64,000 nucleotides of DNA, taken from assembly GCF_028009165.1 (NCBI RefSeq), contig NC_079246.1, forward strand, positions 2,542,001 to 2,606,000, read 5' to 3'. The notes under the pieces were generated by a model. The model saw only the letters and a list, made by a program, of their open reading frames with translations. It was not told where the DNA came from and searched no databases. A program made the position numbers and the translations under genes. Positions 11,715 through 23,095 of this stretch are shown in pieces (the first letter of the stretch is position 1; each line of letters starts with the position of its first letter). This DNA comes from Akanthomyces muscarius. Its lineage: Eukaryota; Ascomycota; Sordariomycetes; Hypocreales; Cordycipitaceae.

Positions 11715-12343
11715 AGAATGAACACAACTCGCTATCCATAGGAGGAGGAGAGAGAGAGAGAGTAGAGAGAGGATGAGAGGAGAGAATGCAAGTGGGCAAA
11801 TGGTGTGTATATCGGGTATTTGTGGGGGAGGAAGCCGAGCAAGATGAGGGAAGAGGCAGAGACGGACGGGCAAGACGGGTGGGCGGGCGGTAGCTGGGGC
11901 AGCGAGAAGTTGATGCAAGTCGAAGGTCCGTTTCCCTCCACACCTCCTATACAAAATCGTGGAATAAATTAGCTTACACACAGCTGTGGTGTCCCCGTTC
12001 TGTGAGCGTTGTTGCGTGCTCGGTGGACCAATGCAATCACCCCCGGCAACGGGGCAAGTTTTTACGAGTGCATGATTTTTACATGTTGTTTTTTGCTACG
12101 TAGTATGTAGACAATGAGCGAGTGTCTGTGTGGTGCCGCGGGAGGAATGCAGTGCGGAAAATGGAGATGCATTCCAGCCAAGATTGAGGTAGTCGAGAGG
12201 TGTGCGGGCATGGGAGAGCGCACACTACCTTTGCAGAGAGTGGGTTTGAAAGAAGATGGAATAAAACTAGTACGAAACGAGCCGAATCGACAGTTTTTGG
12301 GTTCCCCACCTGTGTGATATCTATGAGAGAACTGGGCCATTCT
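11715..12343. promoter_or_regulatory. Cluster of AbaA-type sites upstream of wetA
   Basis: Five matches to the AbaA (TEA/ATTS) consensus CATTCY lie 0.27-0.9 kb upstream of the wetA ATG: 11715-11720 and 11783-11788 (as AGAATG), 12144-12149 (as GGAATG), 12170-12175 (CATTCC) and 12338-12343 (CATTCT). About 0.6 matches would be expected by chance in 630 bases. In Aspergillus, AbaA activates wetA through such elements. Binding here is inferred. Confidence 0.5.
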
Positions 12344-12790
12344 TTTTTAGGGATTTGAGGGGGGGGGGCCTGTCCAGTTCACGGTTTTGGGGAGTCGAGG
12401 AGTGAGCGGAAAGGCTTGGACGAGGCAACTGATAGGACCGTCTAGAACGGGTGGTGGTGGTGGGGGGTAGAGTCGTGAAATCGTACCGGGGACGAATAAG
12501 ATGGATTAAAGAAAAGTAACATGTCCGTCCATGTGTAGGATAAGATGAAGAGAGAGGAGAGAGCGACGAAATCTTAAAGACTGGGGAACTGACCAGTTGA
12601 GTTGGGTGAAGCTCCTCCACCCACCCCCGATCAGAGCCGGGCGCCGAAAGGGAACCTGCAGCAGGCAGGCAGGCAGGCTGGCGGGTTTGCCGTTGGAGAG
12701 AGTATTGGTGGCGAACCAATCACGACGGAAAAGTGTCGAGCGTTTTTGCCTGCAAGGCTTCCTGCAGGTTTGACAGACAGGGATCCCCCT

Positions 12791-12811
12791 CCCCCCCCCC
12801 CCCCCCCCCCC
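12791..12811 (+). repeat. Poly-C tract, 21 bases
   Basis: An unbroken run of 21 C immediately after GGATCCCCCT. This long homopolymer is prone to length error in sequencing and to slippage in replication. Confidence 0.9.
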
Positions 12812-15196
12812 GGTCAGTCATCCATCCCCCCTCCATATCCGCTCAGAGAAGAAGCCCATGTTCGGTCTGAGCGAACCATGACACCACTGTCCTGCCAAAG
12901 TGGATGGGGATGGGTAGAAGCTGTGTGGGTGATGAGGGAAGCCATCGTACCATGGCTGCCGATTGGCCGGCTACGAATGACTAGAACAACCAGATGCAGG
13001 AAAAAAAGGCGAATTGTTGTCCAAGTGGTTGCATGGACTGAGGGAAGATTCAGGCTTGCTGCACCGCACGGGAACAATAGCGATTAGGAATAAAGCCGAG
13101 ACGATGGGCCATCTGGTGTCTCTGGGTTGGCATGTGCCCATGTTCACAAGGTGATTGTGGTGGTGTGGACAGGGCAAACGGGCGGCGAGCACCGTTGGAT
13201 GATGATGACCATTCAAGTCTGTGTGACAGTGATTGGGATAGACGCCTCTTTTTGTTTCCTTGTACGATTTGTCATTCTTCCTTGTTCCGTTGGCCTCTGT
13301 TGATTCGCTTCTTTGCTCGTGGTCTAGTAGACCAGCCCTACCAAGCTACCAGCAGGTTGGGCCCTTGGCTGCGGCCGCCAGGGAAGTCTAAACGAGAGAG
13401 CGAGAAAGTGAGAGAGAGAGAGCAAGGAGAGCACTGGTACCTATCCAGAAGGGGAGAGCAGGAAAAAGTCTAATTGAACCGACAGATGCCTCTGTCACAT
13501 TGACGAGATGGGCCTCTGGCAAGGAACAGGGCCTCAGCATAACCATGTCTACCTGGACATCTGCCCAGATGGCTGCAACGTAGCGTAACAGGGGCCTCTT
13601 TTTTTTTTGTTTCTACACGGAACACCGAGCAACTAACTACCAGTACATGCTCAAGGCCCTAGGCCAAGCCAATAAACCCCCCACCAGCAGCCCAGCCCAA
13701 AGTTGTAGGTATCAAGCATCTATAGGTAGGTTCTGGCAAAAAGGACCCGTCGGCGCCGAAAGAAAAACCAAAATCCACTGTATTCCATGTATTCCCAGTC
13801 TCGAGTCCCACTGTATTCCAGCCCGGCTTTCGATGTCGAGCTGCAGAGCAGACCTGTCAACTTTGCTAGTCCCCGATTGAGTCTACCGCGCGCGCCACTC
13901 CAGAGCTTGGGGCTGATGATGATGGAGAGCCAGCCGGTTGCCTCGTTCTCTCTGGCCATCAGCATTCTATGCTGGTCGCGCTCGGGCGCTCGTTTGCTCG
14001 TTTGTTCGCTCTTTTTTGGCTGAAGCTGGGCTGAAGCTGGGCTGAAAAAGCTGTCGAATGTGGTGGCTTTTTAACAAATACCCCCGTCTCATCTTTGATG
14101 CGAGACATTCTAGGTGCCGACCGCTGGGCTGTTGGTATTTAGCCCACATATTGCCATGTCAACCACGATTGTCTGTCTATTCATGTCTCTTCATCTTCAG
14201 CTGTCGCAATAATCCAAAACTCATCGGCAGCACCTTGTCATTCGTGCCATGCAAGAACCTCGAAAGCAATAGGTGTGGTATTGGTCGGCCAGATTCGACC
14301 AGGATAGCAACGGGCAATCCATCCCCCCCCTCCCCCTCTCATCCCATCCATCTTCCAGCGCATTGCCACTCCCACTCGCACTTCATCCACTTTCAAACCA
14401 CTCTTCAACTCTCCAAAATCGCTAAACCCCTTCGGCTTCCGTCTGCATGCTTGTTAACCCTCCTTTAGCCGTCGTGCCGTCCTGCTTTGCCTGCCCCCAG
14501 CGATCATTGCCTATCCTCTCGACCCTTGTGAGGCAAGCGAGCTAGGTGCTCGACTACTTTGGGATCGGTTGGGGGGGATTTTGTGGAAGCAAAAAAAGCT
14601 CCCAAACTCTAATTCTCTGTCCTTGCCGGGTAGGCATCAGCAAAACGGAAAACTCTAGTGAGCGAGCAATGGCAAAAAGCCAAGAAAAAAAAAAAGTGCT
14701 CTTCCACCAATGAGCTTCTGCTTGGGGGGTCCTCCCCGATGGCCAGTGCTACGGCGGGATCGAAGGCCCGGGGGAGGCTTGCTGTGCTGAGGTCGTCACA
14801 TCGCACATCCCCATCCCATCGCGGCCTGCGGGCCTCGATGCAAAGCACAGGTGCTACGTGCTCCAAAGGACCACTCGCTCCGATTCCCCCATCAAGACCA
14901 AAAGAAGAAGAGGAAAAAAGGCTCTGCATGAATAGAACTAGTGCGCGCCCTTTGGTCCACAAAAGTCTTTGGTGCAGAATTCTTTGCTCTGCTGATCGGT
15001 CCTATATTCCGTCTCGGTCATCACTGAAGCCCAGAGTACTGAGGGCATTCAGCACTGAACAGTGGCACTCTCTCGCTGCCGTACACAGTTGGCCGAGGCT
15101 GTCGCAACAAGCAAGAAAAAACAAGGAATGCGTGACGTCGTATCACAAACACGTCGCCAGATCTCAAACCATCGCCAAGGGCCCCTCTTGCGCATC

Positions 15197-15224
15197 AATC
15201 TCAAATCTCAAATCTCAAATCTCA
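15197..15224 (+). repeat. Tandem heptamer AATCTCA, four copies
   Basis: Four perfect head-to-tail copies of AATCTCA. It lies in non-coding DNA between wetA and the next gene. No function is evident. Confidence 0.85.
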
Positions 15225-15434
15225 TGCGATGCGACATGCGGCCGTGCATTGGCGGCGCATGGCCTTGTCGGGTCATCCCCGGCGGAGCCTTTCATTTACA
15301 GTGCCTCTCTGCACTGAAACTAAATTGTCGAGAAAATCAGCGCTCTTTATTAGGCGGCCAGCGGCGTCGCTGCCTGACAAGTAATTTCCAGCTGCCCCAA
15401 ATTGCCGGGTCGCTCACTGTGTCGGGGCTCCGCG

Positions 15435-15457
15435 CTCTCTCTCTCTCTCTCTCTCTC
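15435..15457 (+). repeat. CT dinucleotide microsatellite
   Basis: Eleven CT units plus one C, in intergenic DNA. It is a simple sequence repeat with no sign of function. Confidence 0.9.
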
Positions 15458-16184
15458 ATGCGCCAAGATCCATCCCGTCTCCAGTTCCAGGCGGTCCTAG
15501 CGGTCCCCTCCCTCCCCAATTCATCGGACCGGCAGCGGGCCAGATCTGTCCTGCAAGGGGACGACACCAAGGCCTGCACGTAATCTTACCTACGCTCCCG
15601 GGTCCCGAGTTTGCCCAACCAACCTGCACAAACCTAGCTAATAAACAAGGGTCTTGATAATATGCTCCGCGTAGCGACTAGAAATGAGGAATAGGGGAAA
15701 GAGATTCCGTAGAGTGGTAATGTGTATCATAGCATTAATATACCGCGCCGGTCCTTTTCTAAACCGTCTGTAAATGGCATCAAGATGACAGGCTATGAGT
15801 AAATAGAACTGTGAAAAAAAAATGAAAAAAAAAAGTGAGCAACATGATTGTTGCACAATACAAAATACAAAGGTTCCGCCCTCTCATAACAGACTATCCC
15901 CAGATTTGTGCCGACCTGGTCATTACTTAGCCCATGTAAAAACGCCCCAGACAAATGAGCAGAGAAAAACGAAACATGCCCTCCCAAGGCTTCTCATGGC
16001 CAATTGCTTGCTCCTCAGCTCCCATCCGCTTCCGGTGTGAAAAAGCAAGAAACGCCGCCAAGCTGAAAAGCAAACCATTCTAGTAAAATAAAAGTGTCAA
16101 AAAGTGCAAGATACAGTAACACGCGCATCTGTGCTTGCGCCTCTGCAGACGGTCAAAAAACGTATATGTACTCGGGTATCATTT

Positions 16185-17243
16185 TCATCCCACTGGCGTG
16201 GCCGTGGGCGACGGTGATGCCGACAGGCAAATCGTGCTCTCCGACAACGTCAGAGACTGTCTCCGCCGGTCCATCTTTCGGTCCCGTCGCTTGCGCATCC
16301 GCGGCACGTTGCGCACCACCTGCGAGCACTGCATCGCCGCTTCCGACGACCGCTTGAACGACAGGCTCGACCGCTCGTGCCGCCCGTGAGAAGACGCCAG
16401 GGCCAGCATCTGTTCCAGCTCCCGGTCGCTTGTGAGCCACGACAGGTCCTCCTTGCCGCCGTCGTCGCCGCACTGCTCGTCCACTTCCAGGATCGGGCAT
16501 TCGTATATCGTCACCGTTTGCGAGCTGTTGCTCGCGCTGCGCTTCAGTCCCCCGCCGCCATTTGCGCTGCTGCTCGATGCAGCCAATTCCTCTCGCGTCT
16601 CGAGCGGCAGGCTGCTGGACATTGCGGTGCTGCTCGCTGCATTGTTACTCCGGGCAGTGGTCGGCGCCGGCGGAGGCGGCATGCTGGCTTCGAGCATTTC
16701 CACATCCACATTTTGCCGTCGTCGCGGTATTGCTATTGGTCGTGTTGTCGTCAGAGGGGTGTCTTGTGTGTCTTGTAGAGGGGTTCGAGTTGGCGACGTT
16801 GGGGATGGAACCAAGCTTTCCGCACTGGCTGCCGCTTCCAGCATTTGGTACATTCTCTCTCGAGTCGCCGCGGCTGCGGCTCCAGGCCGGTACACTTCCG
16901 ACGAGCTGCCGTGGGTTCGCCGCGCTGCCGCCAGCTGGGGTCGCGCCGTTGGTCTCTGTACGCCCGTCCCACGTGAGGGTGATTCGCTGCCGCTTCCCGA
17001 GTAAAAGGTCTGGCTACGCCGACGATGCAGCTCGCCGAGTCTGAGCCGTGGCGCCTGTGCGTGGCCGCTGGATGTTCGTGCCATCGTGCTGGGTATCGGC
17101 CGCGGCTCTGCGGCCACGGATCGACTAGATGCTCGAACTGTGCCCATCTCATCCCGGTCGTCATGTGTGCGTGCGGCGCCGTGCTGCAGGCCAGCAGACT
17201 GAGTAGCGACGTCGCCGCCGTCGCCGCCCGGCTCGGATTCCAT
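16185..17243 (-). CDS. Hypothetical Ser/Ala/Arg-rich protein
   Basis: Uninterrupted frame for 352 residues that I do not recognise. The sequence is mostly disordered, rich in Ser, Thr, Ala, Pro and Arg. The part that looks most constrained is the C-terminal third: TVTIYECPILEVDEQC, then EDLSWLTSDRELEQMLALASS, then a very basic RMRKRRDRKMDRRRQSLTL stretch that could serve as a nuclear localisation signal. The ATG at 17243 is the first in frame, but the Met at residue 54 (17084) starts a more regular stretch (MARTSSGHAQAPRLRLGELHRRR) and may be the true start. The C-rich third-codon positions and the length support a real gene. It lies upstream of the long wetA flank and is transcribed the same way. 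A nuclear or signalling role is only a guess. Confidence 0.6.
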   Translation of the reverse strand: MESEPGGDGGDVATQSAGLQHGAARTHDDRDEMGTVRASSRSVAAEPRPIPSTMARTSSGHAQAPRLRLGELHRRRSQTFYSGSGSESPSRGTGVQRPTARPQLAAARRTHGSSSEVYRPGAAAAATRERMYQMLEAAASAESLVPSPTSPTRTPLQDTQDTPLTTTRPIAIPRRRQNVDVEMLEASMPPPPAPTTARSNNAASSTAMSSSLPLETREELAASSSSANGGGGLKRSASNSSQTVTIYECPILEVDEQCGDDGGKEDLSWLTSDRELEQMLALASSHGRHERSSLSFKRSSEAAMQCSQVVRNVPRMRKRRDRKMDRRRQSLTLSESTICLSASPSPTATPVG

Positions 17244-20200
17244 GCTAATCCTCGCCCAAAGCTGGGGGCGCGGTCTGGTATTATCGGCAGCGGACAGGAC
17301 GATACATCAAGTCTGAGGCTGTGTAACCCATGGGTGAGGAAAACCAAGCGGGCCCAGGATGTAGTACGGAGGTGAGGTGCCGGGCAGGAGGTCCAAGACT
17401 GATGCGATATGTTCAAGTGTGGGCGCGTGCTGTGACGAAGAGTTGCAAGTGCGATGGTGACGATGCAGGTCGCGTTTCCTCTGCTACAGAAAAAAAAGGA
17501 ACAAGATGAAAAAACGTGGGAGGCGAGATTTCTGGCCTTGCAACCCGGGAGAGCGGTTCAGTGGTCGCTGGGCGGCGGCGCAGACAGGGAACAGGTCAGG
17601 GAGGCGTGGGAGGGCACCCACACCAGTCCACCACCACCACCAACGAGGGCTGCAACTGGTAGGGGTGCGCGGTCCGTCCTGGAGCCAGGATCAGGATCAA
17701 CAGCCGGAGAAATACCCAGTAAAGAGGACCACAAGACCCAGTGTTGCCGGTAGTGTGGTTTGGGTTTTCTTTTTGTCCTTTCAGGCTGTGGGCGGTCTTT
17801 GTCTCGATGAATCGCGCGTCGAGAATGGGGATCGTCGCGTGGCGTGGCGCAAAGCCATGTGTTGGCCAAGGCTGCAGATGACAATGAAGGGGAAGGAGGT
17901 AGAGAGGGAGAGAGAGGACAAGACCAACGGGTTCTACCGCTCTTCCTTTCCTTTTCTACTTGCTCAGCGCGGCGGCAGATAATGATGATGCCCGTTGGAA
18001 TTTCTCTATGAATTTCTTGTGGCAGGTGACAGACAAGGGGAAAAAAAGAGGAGAAAACAAAGTCAGGCTACGGAGTACGGGAGTCGAATGGGGAGTACCA
18101 GTAGTGACCTACCGTGCCTAGGTACGTAGTAGTTACTCAGTACTGCTATTAGTATCCTACTGGTAGACGCGAGGCGGGAGAGACATGGCGGACAAGGACA
18201 TGGGAGGACGGGAGCGGCTGAAGCAGCCCATGACAGAAGGAGGGGGCCAAGGTGTTCCTTGCAAAAGAGACCCGTATCGTCTATTGCATTGTAGCATTCG
18301 ATGACCGCAATGGCGCAGCTGATGCGAGATGGGCTAATAGTTAGCCGGTGACTAGCCAAAGAGGGGAGGTCGAGCTTGGTCAGCTAGGCGGAACAAGTTG
18401 GCGAGACGGGCAAGTGACAAGTTGCCAGGAGTTTGGGAGAGGGCATTCTGAGATGGAGGTGTGGGCGGACGGGGCCATTTTCACTCCCAGGCAAAGCAAG
18501 CCGCGGCGCCAGCATTGAGCAGCAACCAAATTAGCGGTACCAGGTGTGCCAGGTGCCGTGCCCAGCGGCGGGTTCTCTTCCCTCATCACTTTCCCTCCGC
18601 CAAAACGCCTGCTTGGCTTGACTTGGTTGGCCTGCAATATCGGCAGTTTCAGTGGTTTGCCTGCGCTGCGGGGGCAAGCCGCCACCCAAGCACGGCTCCA
18701 GCATGTTTCAGTGGCTTGCAGGGGTTCGGTCCCCAAGGACCCCCCTCCCATGGCCGCCGCCTGTACCAGTAGTTACCCAATACTTGGTTGTGGGTGGCCC
18801 AGGCGTTCAAGTGCGTGCAGTAGTTGGCTGGTGGATTGGGAACTGAATCCCAGGTACCCGGGAGAGAGATTCAGTAGGCGAGGCCCCCTGATGAATTATA
18901 ATGAGGCCATGCTCCATCGCTTCTGTTTCGTTTGTTTGCCACCGGAAGGCTGCATTTTGCATATGCGATTTCTAATTTTTTTTTTCTTCTTCATTTTTTT
19001 TTCTTCATTTTTTTTTCTTCTCGCCATCTCTCTCGTGCAGCCGGCTGTCACCTTGGTCACACTCTGTTTGGTCGCCGCCGAACGGGTACTCGCAGCCAGA
19101 AGATCGAAGCACCTGGTTGTTTGCTCCCCAGTCAACCCAGTCCAGCCAGGCAGGCCCTTGCTACCAGTACCTGTCGAACTAGTAGAGTGTCCAGGGGCTC
19201 GTCCACAGGAAAAGCCCCCAATTTCTCGGCAGGGCCATGCCTGGCACCTGGTCTTCATTTATTATGCACTAACTACTTATCCGTATCAATTGCACAACGG
19301 GCTCATCTATTATAATGAACATGTGCATGGTTATCAAAATGCAATCCGACCGATCAACATGGCCCAGTAGCCTCGCCTCGATGGTCAGCCAACCAACCAA
19401 CTCAACTGCCGTGCAACACCACCGCTACCACCACCACCACCACCACCATCCATCGATATGCACCCGTCTCCGGATACATCTCGCCTCTTTCTTCCAGACG
19501 TGTCGAGGCTCAAATCATCACCGCTGTGATGGGGCACCACCCCAGACCCTCAAGGCCACCCACTCCACTGCCAGACTCTGTCACAGGCGCCTATGCACAA
19601 AGCTACCGAGGTGTCGGCCAACCACGGCCGTGTCGCAGGCAAGATAGCAGCTCATCAGCTGTCCCGATACCATGATGCAAAGAGAGGGGGCGGCCTCCAG
19701 GAATATAATTCTTGGTCTTCATCCACATTGGTGGGTGTGTGGCTGTAACGTCTATTGCTCAGCCTCTGAATGGGTGGCGTCTTTAGCCCAGCCGGACAAT
19801 GGTCGCCGACCACTGCAAACCCTCTTTGCCTCTCCTCTCTGCATGGATGCGTCAGGCTGCAGATGAACCGGCCCCAATCTTGTTTCCCTTGGCTTCGATC
19901 GACACCTCTCAAACTTTGTAACAAGGTTTCATTTTTGACGGGTATCCAGCGTGGGCCGATCTTGGCGATGGCCTCTGAACGGGCACGGACGGGGTAACTA
20001 CACTGTCCCTGGTTACAGCTTGTGCATGCGTATCGTTCTGGACCCTTCAACTACCCGCCTGCTCTACCAACACGCGAGACAGCAGACTACGCGACAAGTT
20101 GTATGCTGTCGTCCATGTTCGTATTTCACTCGTTGTACAATGGCTCCGTACATGTCCTTCAGCGACGGCTTGTACACCACTATAGAACACCACTTTCACG

Positions 20201-20788
20201 GTTGACTGCCATTCTGCATCCTACGTCATGATGGTTATGAATCATGCTCCTCAATCTTCACCCCAGGCCTCCCATTCAACCGTTAACGCTGCACAAACCA
20301 CTTGACCACTCCCATCTCTCCTGTAAGCGCCCGACCTTGACCCTTCTCCACGCCGGCGCCAACTTGCCTCCCAGACCATTGGCCAACCTGACCCCTGCAA
20401 GCCAAGTCCGCGATGCTCATTGGCTGAAGCTCCAGCGGTGCACTCTTGGCGGGGAGCTTCTCCAAATTGCTGCGAGGCTGGCCCTGTATGCTCGTAGCTG
20501 TTCCCCAACTTCTGCCTTTTTTTTTTCTTATACTGCGTTTTCTCGTTTCTATCCTTTTTCTTCTCAACATTCTGACCTCCAAGCTTTAACCACCTACTCA
20601 TTTGTTTGCATTGCTGCCCGAAAGTTCTGTGATATTCTATCCCTGGCATATTCAGCCCTGTACGACGCAGCACGGAAGCGGGGAATATCCGGCGACAAGA
20701 CGCTCGACAGCTGATATTCTCACTCTACATTCTGTTCTGTACATTATCCTTGAAACATTGATTTTTGCGGCCTGCGCATATTCTCAAC
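17244..20788. other. Intergenic, no supported gene
   Basis: 3.5 kb between the divergent 17243 minus-strand gene and the AIM24-family gene. It holds T-rich tracts (TTTTTTTTTCTTCTTC repeats near 18977-19020) and a CCACCA run (19427-19449). No frame has coding character on either strand. It presumably contains the promoters of both flanking genes. Confidence 0.5.
19427..19449 (+). repeat. ACC trinucleotide repeat
   Basis: A run of seven ACC units followed by AT. It is not part of any supported coding frame. Confidence 0.8.
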
Positions 20789-21295
20789 ATGTCTGCACAA
20801 CCTCAAAACTTCTACCCTCGTGAGCCCCTTCCACTGCCCTCATCTGCTACCCTCTGCTAACCGTGTCGCAGCCCCTCCAGGTGCCGCTCGTGCGTTTGCC
20901 CTGCCCCCAGCCTCGACTCTCTTCCGTCATCATCCCTCTCTAACATTATATGTCGTGTAGCCTCGCAGCAGACACCTGAGAGCCAGCGTATTTACTCGCC
21001 GCCGCCCACCACATCACCCCCAGCGACGCAGTACGCGCCGCCGCCCACCTCATCACCATCCACCCAGCGCCAGTACGCACCGCCCCCGACCTCTTCGCCG
21101 CCCATCCAGCAATACGCGCCTCCTCCAACGTCTTCACCACCCATCAAGCAGTATCCCGCTCCCCCGTCTGGTGGCCAAGCGCAATCTTATCCCCCGCCGC
21201 CCTCATCGACCGGCCCAAGCAAGCAGTATGCCCCTCCGCCGCAGCAGACGCCCTCCCCTCACTACGCGGCGCCGCCATCCAGTCCTCCCCAGCAA

Positions 21296-21327
<32 letters not shown>

Positions 21328-22531
21328 GCCGCCTCAGTATGCCAACCTCACCATGAGAGCTGGCACCGGTCAGGCTCACCAATCGCCTCACAACTCGCAG
21401 CAGTACGCCGAGCCCCCGCCTGCGTTTTCCAGCTTTAACCCCGCCTATCCGCCTGAAAAGGCCGATGCCCATCAGCTGCGCCAGCCTCAGCCGCAGCAGC
21501 CACAGTTTGCTGCTCCTCCCACGTACCCAAATCAGGACGCCGGATATCCTGCTGAAAAGACAACGGCAGCAGCGCAGCATTCTCAACAGCACCAGCGGCA
21601 GCATTCTCAGCAGCAGCAGCATTCCCAGCAGCACCAGCAGCAGGTCGTCAACCGGCCGCTGAGCCAGCTCTCGGCCCAGACCGGCGCCTCGGCCCCAGGG
21701 TCCGCTGCCGGTGCTGCCGGGTTTGTCGGCGCCGTGGCCACCAACGACGATGTTGGCACCTTCAATGGCGGCAGCTACCGCATCAGCCACCGCGACTGCA
21801 ATACCATCCTGACCATCCAGCTCGCCATGGGCTGCCCGCTCGGCGCCAAGCCCGGCGCCATGATTGCAATGTCCCCCACCATGACCCTGCGCGGTGAGCT
21901 CAAGTTTAGCGTCAAGAAGATGATTGCCGGCGCCGAGCTCGGCCAATCCCACTACGTCGGTCCCGGCGAGCTGCTGCTTGCGCCGCCCATGCTCGGCGAC
22001 ATCACCACCATCCGCCTCGACGGCACCGCCCAATGGACCTGCGGCCACGACGCCTACCTGGCCTCCACCCAAGGCGTCCACAAGGACCACAAGCGCCAGG
22101 GTCTCGGCAAGGCCATGTTCAGCGGCGAGGGTCTCTTTGTCTACAAGATGAGCGGTACCGGTATCGTTTGGGTGTCCAGCTTTGGTGCCATTATCCGAAA
22201 GGATGTAAGTGCTTGCGATCGCTCACCTTCTCGTTCCACAGTACTGACAATTCCAATCAGCTCGCGGACGGAGAAAAGTACATCATCGACAATGGTCATC
22301 TGGTCGCCTGGAACACAAAGTATATCTTGGAGCGTGTTGCTTCTGGTGGCATCATTTCCAATCTCGCCTCTGCAGAAGGTCTTGTGTGTAAATTTACCGG
22401 CCCAGGTACCGTCTACATGCAGACGCGAAATGGAGTAAGTCTTCTTGATATTTCGGTCATCTACATAGTGCTAACTCTGTCAGCGCGCCTTTGCTGCTTT
22501 CATGGGCGGTCAGGCTTATTCAGGCATCTAG
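20789..22531 (+). CDS. AIM24: AIM24-family protein with proline/glutamine-rich N-terminus
   Basis: Five-exon model: 20789-20819, 20872-20880, 20961-22204, 22261-22434, 22484-22531, giving 501 residues. All introns are GT-AG, and introns 1, 2 and 4 have clear CTAAC-type branch sites. The C-terminal half (about residues 270-495) matches the AIM24 / TRAP-like fold family: [37 protein letters not shown], then [21 protein letters not shown] and VYMQTRNG. In yeast Aim24 supports mitochondrial inner-membrane organisation, but proteins of this fungal type lack an obvious presequence, so location here is unclear. The N-terminus carries about five Q-Y-x-PPPTSSP-like repeats and a run of 13 glutamines or so. 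Exon 2 is only 9 nt; skipping it leaves one 141-nt intron and stays in frame (498 residues). The ATG is the only one that reaches the long frame by good splice sites. Confidence 0.85.
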
Positions 22532-23095
22532 CCGACAAGCGGTTCGCAGGTTGGCTTTTGTACAGGCATCTATCTTATTTCTCAGGGTTAGCATATCAAC
22601 CGATTTCGAGCGTTTCATTGAATACAAGCTGTTTATTTTTTCTCGCTTTAGAGTGCCTCGCCACTACGTCTTGCGGGCAGATCTCGTGCCTTCCCTCACT
22701 CACTTCAGCGGCGTCGCGCCTTCAAACTCTGTTGCTGAGCTGCAACGTCCCATAAACGAGCCAAAACAATATTTTACTGGGAAATATCCCCTGTGCGCAG
22801 CTCTCTTTCCCTTTATCATCATACAACCTCTTCTCACAGCCTGTCTCAATTTCTGCCGCTCAGCGATTTCTAGAACCAAGCTCGATATCATTTCCTGGAT
22901 TCTTTTGGGCGCCGTTGGCAGTCTTCCACCTGACTCTACCTCTTCAAGCAAAGGCAAAACCAGTGTCGTCCATCAGCGAAAACAAAAACCGAGGGCTTTA
23001 TACTCTCAAAGCACTCACGTCTAAACCAAGAGCGTCAGCAGTCCTGCCAAGATCCAAAGCATACCATCACCTGACGATTCGACGTAGAGAATAAC
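22532..23095. other. Intergenic between aim24 and the 602-aa gene
   Basis: 560 bases between two genes read in the same direction. It holds the 3' UTR of the first and the leader of the second. No coding frame is supported. Confidence 0.5.

Larger units (their letters stand above)
11441..16184. other. Long wetA upstream region, no supported gene
   Basis: 4.7 kb upstream of wetA without a protein gene I can support. It probably holds a long wetA promoter and leader plus the 3' flank of the next minus-strand gene. It contains GA-rich tracts (11670-11690, 11741-11780), a 21-base C run (12791-12811), four copies of AATCTCA (15197-15224) and a CT dinucleotide run (15435-15457). Frames present in this stretch are of similar length in all phases. 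Confidence 0.5.
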
